From contig NZ_VFIA01000007.1 of NCBI RefSeq assembly GCF_014282275.1, positions 62,001 through 126,000 of the forward strand: a stretch of DNA of 64,000 bases, given 5' to 3'. Below are positions 52,885 through 61,852 of the stretch, in pieces. Each line of letters starts with the position of its first letter. Positions within the stretch are counted from its first letter, which is position 1. The position numbers were made by a program, and so were the translations under genes. This DNA is from Spirosoma utsteinense. Lineage in GTDB: Bacteria; Bacteroidota; Bacteroidia; Cytophagales; Spirosomataceae. The notes under the pieces are model-generated. The model saw nothing but the letters and a program-made list of their open reading frames with translations, searched no databases and had not been told where the DNA came from.

Positions 52885-53712
52885 ATGACGCAGGAACGAA
52901 ACCTCCTACCGGGTACTTCCCAGGAGTTGATACACGAGTTTCTGGATACAAAGGCCGATTTTTACAATCGGCCTTCATTTATTGAGCGTGACCCCATCAG
53001 CATCCCGCATCGGTTCAGTCAGAAACAGGACATCGAAATTATGGGGTTCTGGTCGGCAGTGCTGGCCTGGGGACAACGGCCGGTGATTCTGAGAAAGGCG
53101 GCTGAGCTGATCGAACACATGGACGGAGCGCCATACGATTTCGTCCGAAACCACCAGGAGAGCGATCTTAAGCGTTTCCTCGCCTTCAAACACCGCACCT
53201 TCAACACAACAGACGCGCTGTATTTTCTGCACTTCTTCCGCCAGTATTACCAGACAAACGACTCGCTGGAAGATGCCTTTCTGGTATCGCCCGATAGCGG
53301 CTTTGCTGAGACAGGGTCTGACAGGCCAGAGACGGTCGAGTCGGCGCTGGTTGTTTTTCATGACCGCTTCTGCTGCGACCCGTTCTTTCCTTCCCGGACC
53401 CGGAAGCACATTGCCACACCGGCCCGCAACTCATCCTGCAAACGGCTGCTGATGTTTCTGCGCTGGATGGTTCGGCAGGACGATCGGGGTGTCGATTTCG
53501 GGGTATGGACACGCCTGCATCCCAGCCAGCTGGTTATCCCCATCGATGTACACGTTAACCGGGTCGCGCGCCTGCTGGGGTTGCTTACCCGCCAGCAAAC
53601 CGACTGGAAAGCAGCCATGGAGCTCACCGAAACCCTGCGCCAGTTTGACCCCGCCGACCCGGTCCGCTATGATTTTGCGTTGTTTGGCCTGGGTGTCGAA
53701 GGTGAGTTATGA
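52885..53712 (+). CDS. TIGR02757-family protein (DUF2400)
   Basis: A 275-residue protein from ATG 52885, which follows GGAGGAGAG at a good distance; an upstream in-frame ATG lies inside the preceding gene. The features IEIMGFWSAVLAWGQRPVIL, FKHRTFNTTDALYFLHFFRQ, FLRWMVRQDDRGVDFGVW and VIPIDVHVNRVARLLGLLTR fit TIGR02757. This is a family of all-helical proteins with remote similarity to helix-hairpin-helix DNA glycosylases; function unknown. Its 3' end overlaps the convergent symporter gene by 46 bp. Confidence 0.9.
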   Translation: MTQERNLLPGTSQELIHEFLDTKADFYNRPSFIERDPISIPHRFSQKQDIEIMGFWSAVLAWGQRPVILRKAAELIEHMDGAPYDFVRNHQESDLKRFLAFKHRTFNTTDALYFLHFFRQYYQTNDSLEDAFLVSPDSGFAETGSDRPETVESALVVFHDRFCCDPFFPSRTRKHIATPARNSSCKRLLMFLRWMVRQDDRGVDFGVWTRLHPSQLVIPIDVHVNRVARLLGLLTRQQTDWKAAMELTETLRQFDPADPVRYDFALFGLGVEGEL

Positions 53713-55025
53713 GCGGACTCATCCAGGGGTTCGCGGGTGATCTGTTCACTCGCTTCTACCTGGCCGAACGCTACCTGCATTTTGGCCCGATCGAAGGCTT
53801 TTTCGTTATTCGCCAGCCAGATCGTGGCCACCCCATTGCCAATAAAATTAGTGATACTACGTGCTTCCGACATAAACCGGTCTACGCCCAGCAGTAGCGC
53901 CAGACCTTCGATCGGAATTGCTTTCACCGCGGTCAGTGTGCTGGCCAGTACCACAAATCCACTACCTGTTACCCCGGCCGCTCCCTTGGAGGTTACCATG
54001 AGTATGCCGATTATGGTCAGCATCTGGGTAAGATCGAGCTGCACATCAAACACCTGCGCCAGAAAAATGGTCGCCATCGACAGGTAGATCGTAGTACCGT
54101 CGAGGTTGAATGAGTAGCCCGCCGGTACCACCAGCCCCACCACCGACCGGGCGCAGCCCATACGCTCCAGCTTCTCCATCAGCGAGGGTAAGCCCGCTTC
54201 GGAAGACGACGTGCCCAGTACGATCAGTAGTTCCTCGCGGATGTAGCGCAGAAACTGCCACAGGCTAACGCGGCATGAACGAAGGATCAACCCCAGAATG
54301 CCGAAGATAAATATGGCCATCGTGGTATATACGGTACCCATCAGTTTGGCCAGCGGCAGCAGCGTTCCCAGCCCGTATTTGCCAATGGTATAGGCCATTC
54401 CGCCGAATGCGCCGATGGGTGCCAGCAGCATTACTTTATGCAACCCCCAGAAAACGTAGACCGACAGCTTATTCATCAGGACAACGACGCGCTCACGGCC
54501 GCTGTAACGGCTGAGCAGGATACCCGCCACAATGGCCGCTACCAGCACCTGTAGCGTGACATTATCCAGAAAAAACCTGACCCAGCTAAATTCAGTAGCC
54601 CCCTTTGTGTATTTCGAAATGTCGCCCCCCTTCAGTTGCGCTGTCGATACCCCGGCACCGGGTTCAATGATATTGGCCACTACCACACCGATCAGCAGTG
54701 CCACCGTCGTAACAACTTCGAAGTAGAGTAATGCCTTGGCCCCCACCTTGCCTACTTTTTTCAGGTCCCCCATGCTGACGATGCCGAGCGCAATCGTCAG
54801 AAAAATAATCGGGCTGATAAAGAGCTTGACGATACTGATAAAAAAGCCGCTTAAAAATTCACTGAATGTAGCACCCAGCGTAAGCTCCTGCCCCATGAAT
54901 CGGGCCTTGAGTGGAGCATCCAGAATGGGTGCCAGTGCTAAGTCGGGCCTGAAGTGGCCCAGCAATACGCCCAGTGTAATGGCCGTCAGTACCCAGAACG
55001 TCAGGTTGGTAAGCAGTCTTTTCAT
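53667..55025 (-). CDS. Dicarboxylate/amino acid:cation symporter (DctA/GltP family)
   Basis: A 452-residue inner-membrane symporter from ATG 55025; the frame extends 27 codons upstream without conservation. Eight or so helices and two re-entrant hairpins are expected. The family motifs are present: the serine-rich loop VLGTSSSEAGLPSLMEKLER and the substrate/sodium-site GYSFNLDGTTIYLSMATIFL. Substrates may be C4-dicarboxylates, glutamate or aspartate; sodium or proton coupling is not evident. The C-terminal tail is Ser/Pro-rich and is coded by DNA overlapping the end of the TIGR02757 gene. Confidence 0.93.
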   Translation of the reverse strand: MKRLLTNLTFWVLTAITLGVLLGHFRPDLALAPILDAPLKARFMGQELTLGATFSEFLSGFFISIVKLFISPIIFLTIALGIVSMGDLKKVGKVGAKALLYFEVVTTVALLIGVVVANIIEPGAGVSTAQLKGGDISKYTKGATEFSWVRFFLDNVTLQVLVAAIVAGILLSRYSGRERVVVLMNKLSVYVFWGLHKVMLLAPIGAFGGMAYTIGKYGLGTLLPLAKLMGTVYTTMAIFIFGILGLILRSCRVSLWQFLRYIREELLIVLGTSSSEAGLPSLMEKLERMGCARSVVGLVVPAGYSFNLDGTTIYLSMATIFLAQVFDVQLDLTQMLTIIGILMVTSKGAAGVTGSGFVVLASTLTAVKAIPIEGLALLLGVDRFMSEARSITNFIGNGVATIWLANNEKAFDRAKMQVAFGQVEASEQITREPLDESAHNSPSTPRPNNAKS

Positions 55026-55177
55026 GGAGATAATCAGGTCGGCAGATGGATGCAACAGTCCAGCAAGATAGCTATTAGCCGCGTAATCAGGGTCCAAAAT
55101 GGCCACATTAGCTAAGTTGCGCGAACAAAATCATAGCCCGGCCGATTACTTAAACGTACTAACCTATTTGTTCGACT

Positions 55178-56203
55178 ATGCCATTTACTATATCGACTCA
55201 ACCGTTCGGTCCGCTGGCAACCGACTCTCAGCCCCTTACCGAGTACTTGCTCGAACACACCGAAACCGGCGAGTTTATGAGTATCCTCCCCGGCTTCGGC
55301 GGTATACTGCGCCGGTTGGTTTTACGAAAAGGGAAGGAGCTCATGATGCTGATAAAAGCGCCTGATTCGCCCCAGGCTCTGCTGGCCGCTGAGAGTTATG
55401 CCAGTGCGTTCCTCTATCCGTTTCCGAGTCGAATTCGTCATGGTATTTATCGGTTCGACGGGGAAGACTATGCCCTGCCAATGAACGAAGCGAAACACGA
55501 TAACGCTCTGCATGGCTTCGTTTACGGCGAGTCCTTCCAGGTGATCAGTCAGGAAACCACCGACACCCACGCGCAACTGGTATTACGTTATGACTATACG
55601 GGATCGATGCCGGGCTATCCGTTTCCTTTCTCCCTGACTATTACGTATGAACTGATCCAGGCCGATCAGTTACCGCTTGGTAGCCTTGCCAATGACCGGA
55701 TGTGTGCGTTGCGTATTACGTATTCGGCCCTGAATACAGGGCCAAAACCATGTCCGGCAGCGTTTGGCTGGCATCCTTATTTTACCTTGTCTGAGGAAGC
55801 AATCGACGACATGACGCTTTCGCTACCCGCCCGGAGCGCCATTGTACTCGACGACGATATGCTGCCCAAGGGACGGCAACCCGCCGAACCAGCCGGAACA
55901 ATTCTGTTGCGCGACCGGGAGCTGGATACACCCTTCGTCATTGAGCCAGCCTCTCCCCCTACTGATAACCCTTTTGCTGAAACAATCCTGGCCTCGCCAA
56001 ATGCAGGCATGCGACTCATCGTTGGGCAGGAAACAGGCCCCGGCAAATTGAATCACCTCGTTTGCTTTACGCCCCCCCGGCGCGACAGCGTCGCTATTGA
56101 ACCTCTGACGGCTAACGTCAATGCGTTCAACACCGGCGACGGACTGGCCGTCATAGACCCGGGCGATGCGCTTTCCGGTACCATATGGGTACGTCTGGAT
56201 TAA
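55178..56203 (+). CDS. Aldose 1-epimerase family protein
   Basis: A 341-residue cytosolic protein of the galactose mutarotase-like fold. DNALHGFVYGESFQV holds the first catalytic His, and FGWHPYFTL the second; the C-terminus includes NHLVCFTPPRRDSVAIEPL with the catalytic Glu. It interconverts alpha and beta anomers of an aldose. This would serve galactokinase 8 kb upstream, although similar epimerases act on glucose or hexose-6-phosphates. It is a single gene, followed by a perfect hairpin. Confidence 0.9.
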   Translation: MPFTISTQPFGPLATDSQPLTEYLLEHTETGEFMSILPGFGGILRRLVLRKGKELMMLIKAPDSPQALLAAESYASAFLYPFPSRIRHGIYRFDGEDYALPMNEAKHDNALHGFVYGESFQVISQETTDTHAQLVLRYDYTGSMPGYPFPFSLTITYELIQADQLPLGSLANDRMCALRITYSALNTGPKPCPAAFGWHPYFTLSEEAIDDMTLSLPARSAIVLDDDMLPKGRQPAEPAGTILLRDRELDTPFVIEPASPPTDNPFAETILASPNAGMRLIVGQETGPGKLNHLVCFTPPRRDSVAIEPLTANVNAFNTGDGLAVIDPGDALSGTIWVRLD

Positions 56204-56247
56204 GTAGCACATCGATACAAGCCGATAATCTGAATTCGACAATTCAA

Positions 56248-56293
56248 TAGCGGGCCTTATGTATGAAATTTGCTTCATACATAAGGCCCGCTA
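56248..56293. terminator. Perfect 20-bp hairpin between convergent genes
   Basis: TAGCGGGCCTTATGTATGAA and its exact inverse (56274-56293) surround a 6-nt loop. It lies 45 bp after the epimerase stop and 38 bp from the end of the convergent lipoprotein gene, so it probably terminates both. Confidence 0.75.
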
Positions 56294-56330
56294 TCATTCC
56301 GCAGCGAAAAGACGTGTTTTACCAGCGTAG

Positions 56331-56795
56331 CTATAAGTCAGCTGATTGGGTGACCCGTTTATATTTTTCAACGATCACCCGGTCGATACCCAGCTTATCT
56401 ACCTTTTCAATACCCTTTTGAATAAGCGTATCATTCACAATGTTAATGACGAATTCAAAGGTGTTGTTTTCCCATTTATTATCAATATAGTAATCCAGAT
56501 GTTCCGTGTAATTGCTATCAGCCACCGTGTATTTCCCTCCCCCGGCAGTAAATGCATTTGCCACTGAATCTTTCCCCGGACTGATGGCATGGTTCAGGAA
56601 AGCGAAGTGGGTCGGGTTGATGATCTTGATCATTTTATGACTCGGGTCGAACGTAGAAAAAGTTGTGTCTTTTTCTGTCGTTGTCGCCGATATTAACTCC
56701 CAGGTCCCCATAAGTGGTAAGGCCGATTCTTTTTTAGCACAGCCAGCCACGGTAAACGTTACGGCAAGTAAACTAAGTAAGCAGTTGAATTTCAT
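56331..56795 (-). CDS. Small lipoprotein, lipocalin/DUF4488-like
   Basis: A 154-residue lipoprotein with lipobox VAGC (Cys19). The mature part begins with LMGTWELISATTTEKD, the start typical of lipocalin-like and DUF4488 proteins. It continues as predicted beta strands (KIINPTHFAFLNHAISPGKD and KYTVADSNYTEHLDYY), consistent with a small beta-barrel. The ligand is unknown. The gene is single. The 90-bp inverted repeat at 56851 lies upstream of its start. Confidence 0.85.
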   Translation of the reverse strand: MKFNCLLSLLAVTFTVAGCAKKESALPLMGTWELISATTTEKDTTFSTFDPSHKMIKIINPTHFAFLNHAISPGKDSVANAFTAGGGKYTVADSNYTEHLDYYIDNKWENNTFEFVINIVNDTLIQKGIEKVDKLGIDRVIVEKYKRVTQSADL

Positions 56796-56850
56796 CGTTC
56801 GAAAACAGGTTTAGCAGAACTAGATTATATTTTTTTATTGAGTGATTTGT

Positions 56851-56927
56851 CATTCCGAGGAACGAGGAATCTTCGGATAAGTGTGATTTTACTGGCCATC
56901 TCCGAAGATTCCTCGTTCCTCGGAATG
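56851..56927. repeat. Perfect 27-bp inverted repeat (CATTCCGAGGAACGAGGAAT type)
   Basis: CATTCCGAGGAACGAGGAAT extended to 27 nt (56851-56877) recurs inverted and exact at 56901-56927, with a 23-nt loop. It lies between the start of the lipoprotein gene and the end of the MFS gene, both on the minus strand. A very similar sequence occurs as an interspersed repeat in many bacterial genomes, as I recall, so this is probably a dispersed palindrome rather than a dedicated terminator. Confidence 0.85.
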
Positions 56928-56982
56928 GCAAATAAAGTGCCGTTAAATTCTGCGTATTTACTTATCTTCCTGACGATCGTTT

Positions 56983-58215
56983 TCATACTTCCACATAATT
57001 CATGTCCTTGTGGAAGGTTTCCTCCAGAAAATGCAGGGCCAGTAACGAGCAGAAGACGATAAGCCCGCCAATGAGCAAGGGGCCGTAGGTCAGTCCCAGC
57101 GTTGGTTTGAGCCACACGAAGAGCGACGTGAGCGGCACGGTAGCGCCCCGCACGAAATTAGGAACCGACGTTGCCACCGTAGCGCGCAGGTTGGTACCGA
57201 AAAGCTCCGCAGCCAGCACGATGAAGAGGGTCCAGTAGCCATTGCAAAAACCCAGACAGGCGCACAGCAGGTAAAACTGACTGGTTTTCTGGACGGGTGC
57301 CAGCAGGTAAACCAGCATCATGGCAAACGACAGGAGAATAAATACCCGGATCGCCTTTTTGCGGCTTTGCAGCCGCTGGCTTAGCAGGCCACTCACAATA
57401 TCGCCAAGGGACTGACCGGCAAAGGCCAGCATCACGGCTTTACCGGCAATGATTGGTTCGGCCAGACCGGCATTCCGGCCAAACTCCGGCGAGAACGTGA
57501 TCAGAATACCCACCACGAACCACAACGGCACACCCATGACGATAGCCAGTACGTATTTACGCAGACGCTGCGGGTTCGTCAGCAGGCTCAGAAAGTTGCC
57601 GCGCGCTACCGCCTGTAGCTTGAGATGCTGGAAGAGGCCCGACTCAAATACGTTGAAGCGGAGAACAAGCAACAAAAGACCCAGCCCACCCCCTACATAA
57701 TACGACATTCGCCAGGCAAACAAATCGGCCACGAAGTACGCCAGAATTGCGCCCAACACGCCCATCGTTGCCACCAGGATCGACCCGTAGCTACGCAGGT
57801 GTCTGGGCAGAATCTCGGCTACCAGCGTGATGCCTGCCCCCAGTTCACCCGCCAGGCCGATGCCCGCAATGAACCGCAGCACCGCATACTGGGTCAGATC
57901 TGTTACCATACCATTGGCAATGTTGGCAAGCGAATACAGGAGGATCGACCCGAACAGCACCGACAACCGCCCGCGCTTATCGCCCAATATCCCCCACAAG
58001 ACGCCCCCGATCAGCAAACCCGCCAGCTGCATATTGAGCAGGAAGACGCCTTCCGGTAGCAGTTGGTCGCCCGTTACGCCCAGCGCCTTCAGGCTCGGCA
58101 CCCGAACCACGCTAAACAGAAACAGGTCGTACATATCCACGAAATAGCCCAGGGCGGCCACCAAGACCGGAAGTTGAAACAGATGCTGACGTGTCGACTG
58201 TAGAGGTACATTCAT
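56983..58215 (-). CDS. MFS transporter (sugar/organic acid type)
   Basis: A 410-residue, 12-helix permease from ATG 58215. The MFS motif between helices 2 and 3 is GILGDKRGRLSVLFG, and LRFIAGIGLAGELGAGITLV (helices 4-5) is typical of the sugar/metabolite:H+ group. There is little N-terminal extension. It is the last gene of the minus-strand operon that starts with a GH88-like hydrolase, 48 bp after the Gfo/Idh gene. It is likely to import the product of that pathway. An upstream in-frame ATG at 58245 is rejected for lack of conservation. Confidence 0.9.
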   Translation of the reverse strand: MNVPLQSTRQHLFQLPVLVAALGYFVDMYDLFLFSVVRVPSLKALGVTGDQLLPEGVFLLNMQLAGLLIGGVLWGILGDKRGRLSVLFGSILLYSLANIANGMVTDLTQYAVLRFIAGIGLAGELGAGITLVAEILPRHLRSYGSILVATMGVLGAILAYFVADLFAWRMSYYVGGGLGLLLLVLRFNVFESGLFQHLKLQAVARGNFLSLLTNPQRLRKYVLAIVMGVPLWFVVGILITFSPEFGRNAGLAEPIIAGKAVMLAFAGQSLGDIVSGLLSQRLQSRKKAIRVFILLSFAMMLVYLLAPVQKTSQFYLLCACLGFCNGYWTLFIVLAAELFGTNLRATVATSVPNFVRGATVPLTSLFVWLKPTLGLTYGPLLIGGLIVFCSLLALHFLEETFHKDMNYVEV

Positions 58216-58263
58216 GTGGACGGAATCGTACCCCTCTCCTGTCACGGTAGGGGTACGATCGGA

Positions 58264-59565
58264 TTAAACGGTAGTAGGAATGACGTAAGGGGCTCTGTAT
58301 TTGCGGGTGAGCATGGCGTTGGCCTGCTTGTCGCCAACGAAAACTTCCTTCTGCGGATCGAAATTGAGGGTCCGGCCCAGGCGATACGCTATGTTGCCCA
58401 GATGGGCCAGCGAAGCCGCCATATACGCCGTTTCTACAGGGCCGTTCAGCATCTTCTTATCTCGGGCACGGGCCGCGTCGACAAAGTTTTTGTAATGATC
58501 GCCACCCGCATTGCGGGCCGGGCCAGGTTCCCGGTTACGGCCCAGATACGTCTTATAGTCTGAGTAGCCGTTGATGACCATGTAGCCCTTGTCGCCGTAG
58601 AAAATGTTGCCTACCTCAACGCCATCCTCCTTGTTCGTCATCCAGGGGCGCACTTCAAACTCGATGATCTTTCCCTGCTTGGGGTAATGGTACGTCGAGG
58701 TGAGCACTTCGGGCGTTTCTTTGCAGTCGTTCCACAAAAATTTGCCGCCCGCCGAGGTGATCACTTCGGGTAAGCCAACGTCCAGACCCCACATACAGAG
58801 GTCGGTTTCGTGGATACCCTGATTCCCGATATCGCCGTTGCCGTAGTCCCAGAACCAGTGCCAGTTGTAGTGAACGTAGTTTTTACTGAACTCACGCGCC
58901 TGGGCCGGTCCCTGCCATAAATCCCAGTTCAATCCCTGCGGAACGGGCGAGTTACCCAGATTTCCAATGTCGGCCCGCCACTTGTAAACGGTGCCGCGCG
59001 CCATGTACACCTTACCGATGAGCCCGTCGCGAAGGTGCTGGATTGCTTCCTGGATGGCAACCGAACTCCGCAACTGGACCCCATGCTGTACGATCCGGTT
59101 GTATTTGGCAGCCGCTTCGACCAGTTTCCGGCCTTCATACAGATTATGGCAGGCCGGTTTCTCCACATAGACATCCTTCCCGGCCTGACACGCCCAGATG
59201 GCCGCCAGCGCATGCCAGTGGTTCGGTGTAGCAATGCTGACCGCGTCTATGTCTTTGTCGTCATAGACTTTACGCAGGTCGCCCTCCGTTTTGACCTTCC
59301 GATTGTATTTGGTCGCAAAGTCGGACGCCGTTTTTTGCAGCACCACCTCATCCACATCGCAAAGCGTCGCTACCTCAACATTGGCTAGATTGGAGAACCC
59401 GGCAATGTGGTCTTTGCCGCGTCCGTTGAGGCCGATAACGGCTACGCGCAGCCGGTCGTTGGCACCGAACGCCCGACTCGGGATAATCGTTGGCAATCCC
59501 AGCACCGCCGTGCCGACGGCAGCGGTCTGGATAAATTTACGCCGGGAAAAAGGGGCATTTTCCAT
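58264..59565 (-). CDS. Tat-exported Gfo/Idh/MocA-family oxidoreductase
   Basis: A 433-residue protein with a twin-arginine signal (SRRKFIQTAAVG) in the first 35 residues. Next is a Rossmann domain with VAVIGLNGRGKDHI near 41 and the EKPACHN motif near 140, where the Lys is catalytic. The C-terminal part contains WHWFWDYGNGDIGNQGIHE, frequent in the exported Bacteroidota subgroup. It probably oxidises or epimerises a sugar with NAD(P), with the cofactor loaded before Tat export. It is 74 bp downstream of the SDR gene. Confidence 0.92.
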   Translation of the reverse strand: MENAPFSRRKFIQTAAVGTAVLGLPTIIPSRAFGANDRLRVAVIGLNGRGKDHIAGFSNLANVEVATLCDVDEVVLQKTASDFATKYNRKVKTEGDLRKVYDDKDIDAVSIATPNHWHALAAIWACQAGKDVYVEKPACHNLYEGRKLVEAAAKYNRIVQHGVQLRSSVAIQEAIQHLRDGLIGKVYMARGTVYKWRADIGNLGNSPVPQGLNWDLWQGPAQAREFSKNYVHYNWHWFWDYGNGDIGNQGIHETDLCMWGLDVGLPEVITSAGGKFLWNDCKETPEVLTSTYHYPKQGKIIEFEVRPWMTNKEDGVEVGNIFYGDKGYMVINGYSDYKTYLGRNREPGPARNAGGDHYKNFVDAARARDKKMLNGPVETAYMAASLAHLGNIAYRLGRTLNFDPQKEVFVGDKQANAMLTRKYRAPYVIPTTV

Positions 59566-59639
59566 GATACATGATAAGGTAAAGGAAGTAAAGAGATCAG
59601 GAATAGGAAAACTGGTTAACGAACGGTTGTAATCGAAGG

Positions 59640-60410
59640 CTAAAGCCGGGCGAGGGTGAGGCCCCCGTCAATCATAAATACCTGCCCGGTCGAGTACGGG
59701 AAACTCCCCTCGGCAATGGCAGCAACGGCCCGGCCCACATCGTCGGGTATTCCCCAACGCGGCTGCACGGTCAACCCATCGGCGATGAGCGCATCGTATT
59801 TTTCGGCTACACCCGCCGTCATATCAGTCCGGATAATTCCCGGACGCACCTCATACACCGGAATCCCAAACTCCCCAAGCCTGACAGCGAACAACTGCGT
59901 AGCCATACTCAGACCCGCCTTCGAAATGCAGTAGTCGCCCCGGTTAACCGAAGCTACGGTAGCCGACATAGACGAAACCGTTATGATAGCCGCCTGAAAA
60001 TCAGACGCGCCCGCTTTCTGTTCGATCATCCATCTGGCAACAGCCTGCGTCAGAAAATAAGCGCCTTTCAGGTTGGTATTCAGCAGTTGATCGAAGCTTT
60101 CTTCGGTGGCTTCCAGCATGTCGGCGCGAACGCCGGGTGCTATGCCCGCATTGTTGACCAACAGATTCAGCCGCCCGAAGTGAGCGTTAACGTTGGCAAG
60201 TATGGCCGCCCGCGCGTCGGTATCGGCAATGCTTCCCTGGCAGTAAATCACGGTGGCCCCCAGGCTACGCAGTTCTGTGAGCACCTCGCTTACCGCCGAC
60301 TCATCCCGGACACCGTTGATGGCCAGATCGAATCCTTTGCGGGCCAGATGCCGGGCAATTCCCAGCCCGATACCGCGGCTACTGCCGGTTATGAATGCAA
60401 CTTGTTTCAC
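59640..60410 (-). CDS. SDR-family 3-ketoacyl-ACP reductase-like oxidoreductase
   Basis: A 256-residue short-chain dehydrogenase starting with GTG at 60410, whose first base overlaps the upstream gene stop as [19 protein letters not shown] holds the nucleotide-binding glycines, LVNNAG the structural motif, SSMSATVAS the catalytic Ser, and YCISK the Tyr and Lys. It is probably a sugar or hydroxy-acid dehydrogenase. The annotated fabG-type name is not meant literally here, since the operon is catabolic. Confidence 0.9.
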   Translation of the reverse strand: MKQVAFITGSSRGIGLGIARHLARKGFDLAINGVRDESAVSEVLTELRSLGATVIYCQGSIADTDARAAILANVNAHFGRLNLLVNNAGIAPGVRADMLEATEESFDQLLNTNLKGAYFLTQAVARWMIEQKAGASDFQAAIITVSSMSATVASVNRGDYCISKAGLSMATQLFAVRLGEFGIPVYEVRPGIIRTDMTAGVAEKYDALIADGLTVQPRWGIPDDVGRAVAAIAEGSFPYSTGQVFMIDGGLTLARL

Positions 60411-61852
60411 AGTGTCTCTTTGATGGCTTTCAACTGATCGGCTTCGGGCAATTTCTTATACAGCGGGTCGAGCGGGTAGCAACCCGACACCAGGCCGTTT
60501 CGGGGGGCGGTTGTGCAATCGGAAAACGTCCGGCAGATCTGGTTCCGGGAAAGTGGTCGCCCGGCCGTCATGTCGGCGGGCATGGTCGGGTATGAGAGCA
60601 CCATGCGCCCGAACCCCACGCTGTCGGCCATGTTAGTTCGCAGCACATACTGAGCCACGTTAGGGAGCCATTCCTGTAAATATGAATAGCCGGACCCGAT
60701 AATGACCAGCTCCGGAAAAGCCTCTTTCAACGCACAGGTCACGTCGATCTGCCGTTTCACGCCCAGCAGTGGTTCTTCGGGTGGCAGGTAACCGTCAGAA
60801 GGGGGAAACAGGGCGGGGCGCATCAGATGCGGATTGTAGTACGGACTGCCGCCCGTAATGCAGATCAGCTGGATACCCAGCGACTGCGCCAGTTCCAGAA
60901 ACGCTTTAGGCTCGTCGAGGTCAATGGCCAGCCCCGTCTCCTGCCCACCGAACGCAAACGGATAGCGGTCGGCTTTTTCGGGCTCTCCAACCTCGTCTAC
61001 CCCTTTCCTGAACGGCAGCAGGTCGAAGGCGCTGAGCCGGATACCCATCTCCAGACCGGGTGCGGCCTGTTGGATACCGTCGACAATGGCGCGCAGGAAC
61101 CGGGTGCGATTGGTAAAGCTGCCGCCGTAGTTACCCGCCCTGTTTACGGCGCTCAGAAACTCGTGGCCCAGGTAACCGTGGCAATGTTTGATGTCCACGA
61201 AGTCGAAACCAGCCTGTTGGGCCAGCACAGCGGCTTGTATGTATTGCTCAATGATAATGTCGATGGCCTCATCGGTCAGCGTCGGATAATCGGCGGCTAT
61301 CCCGAACTTCTGGTTAAGATACGGGTGAGCATAGAGTATGCGGGGTTCAAATTTCGTGTGGCTGCGGGGCTTGCAAAACCGCCCCGAATGGGTGAGCTGA
61401 AGGCCAATCACCAGATCATCGGTACGCCCGAATTTTTCGGTATGCCGGTCGAGGACCAGTTGCCGGAGGTTAACGAACTCCGCTACGTTCTCCCGGTTCA
61501 TCACCAGCTGGTTCGGGTTTGCTTTCCCTTCATGACAGACCGCTACGGCCTCGCACCCAAACAGCAGTTTGGCACCACTCTCCGCAAATTTCACCCAGCG
61601 GTTGCGTGTAAACTCAGTGGGTTTGCCGGACGGGGTTCCGTCCCAGCCCTCCATCGGCAGTATGCACAGGCTGTTACCAATCGTTTTGCCCGACTTCAAT
61701 TGGATCGGCCGGTTGAAAGGGCTCTCAGCCGGTGGCAGCAGTGACGCATCGAACGCCAGGTCGATCCCATTCGTTTGCAGGTAGGTTGCCAGATCCCCGG
61801 CCGTTTTCAACTGCGCCATTCGGGCGTACTTAGGCTTGTATTTACCACTCAT
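60407..61852 (-). CDS. NADH:flavin oxidoreductase (Old Yellow Enzyme-like)
   Basis: A 481-residue FMN-binding TIM-barrel enzyme from ATG 61852; the frame runs 42 codons upstream within the GH88 gene end, without conservation. [20 protein letters not shown] and the following [12 protein letters not shown] are the OYE/2,4-dienoyl-CoA-reductase active-site blocks. The C-terminus (ICRTFSDC then GLVSGC) has three Cys where the enoate-reductase branch carries a Cys cluster for an iron-sulfur centre, but the spacing is not canonical. It is translationally linked to both neighbours (11-bp and 4-bp overlaps). Confidence 0.88.
   Translation of the reverse strand: MSGKYKPKYARMAQLKTAGDLATYLQTNGIDLAFDASLLPPAESPFNRPIQLKSGKTIGNSLCILPMEGWDGTPSGKPTEFTRNRWVKFAESGAKLLFGCEAVAVCHEGKANPNQLVMNRENVAEFVNLRQLVLDRHTEKFGRTDDLVIGLQLTHSGRFCKPRSHTKFEPRILYAHPYLNQKFGIAADYPTLTDEAIDIIIEQYIQAAVLAQQAGFDFVDIKHCHGYLGHEFLSAVNRAGNYGGSFTNRTRFLRAIVDGIQQAAPGLEMGIRLSAFDLLPFRKGVDEVGEPEKADRYPFAFGGQETGLAIDLDEPKAFLELAQSLGIQLICITGGSPYYNPHLMRPALFPPSDGYLPPEEPLLGVKRQIDVTCALKEAFPELVIIGSGYSYLQEWLPNVAQYVLRTNMADSVGFGRMVLSYPTMPADMTAGRPLSRNQICRTFSDCTTAPRNGLVSGCYPLDPLYKKLPEADQLKAIKETL

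Noticed and set aside
60827-61744. A 305-residue plus-strand frame
   Set aside because: Antisense to the OYE-like gene, which has clear FMN-enzyme motifs.
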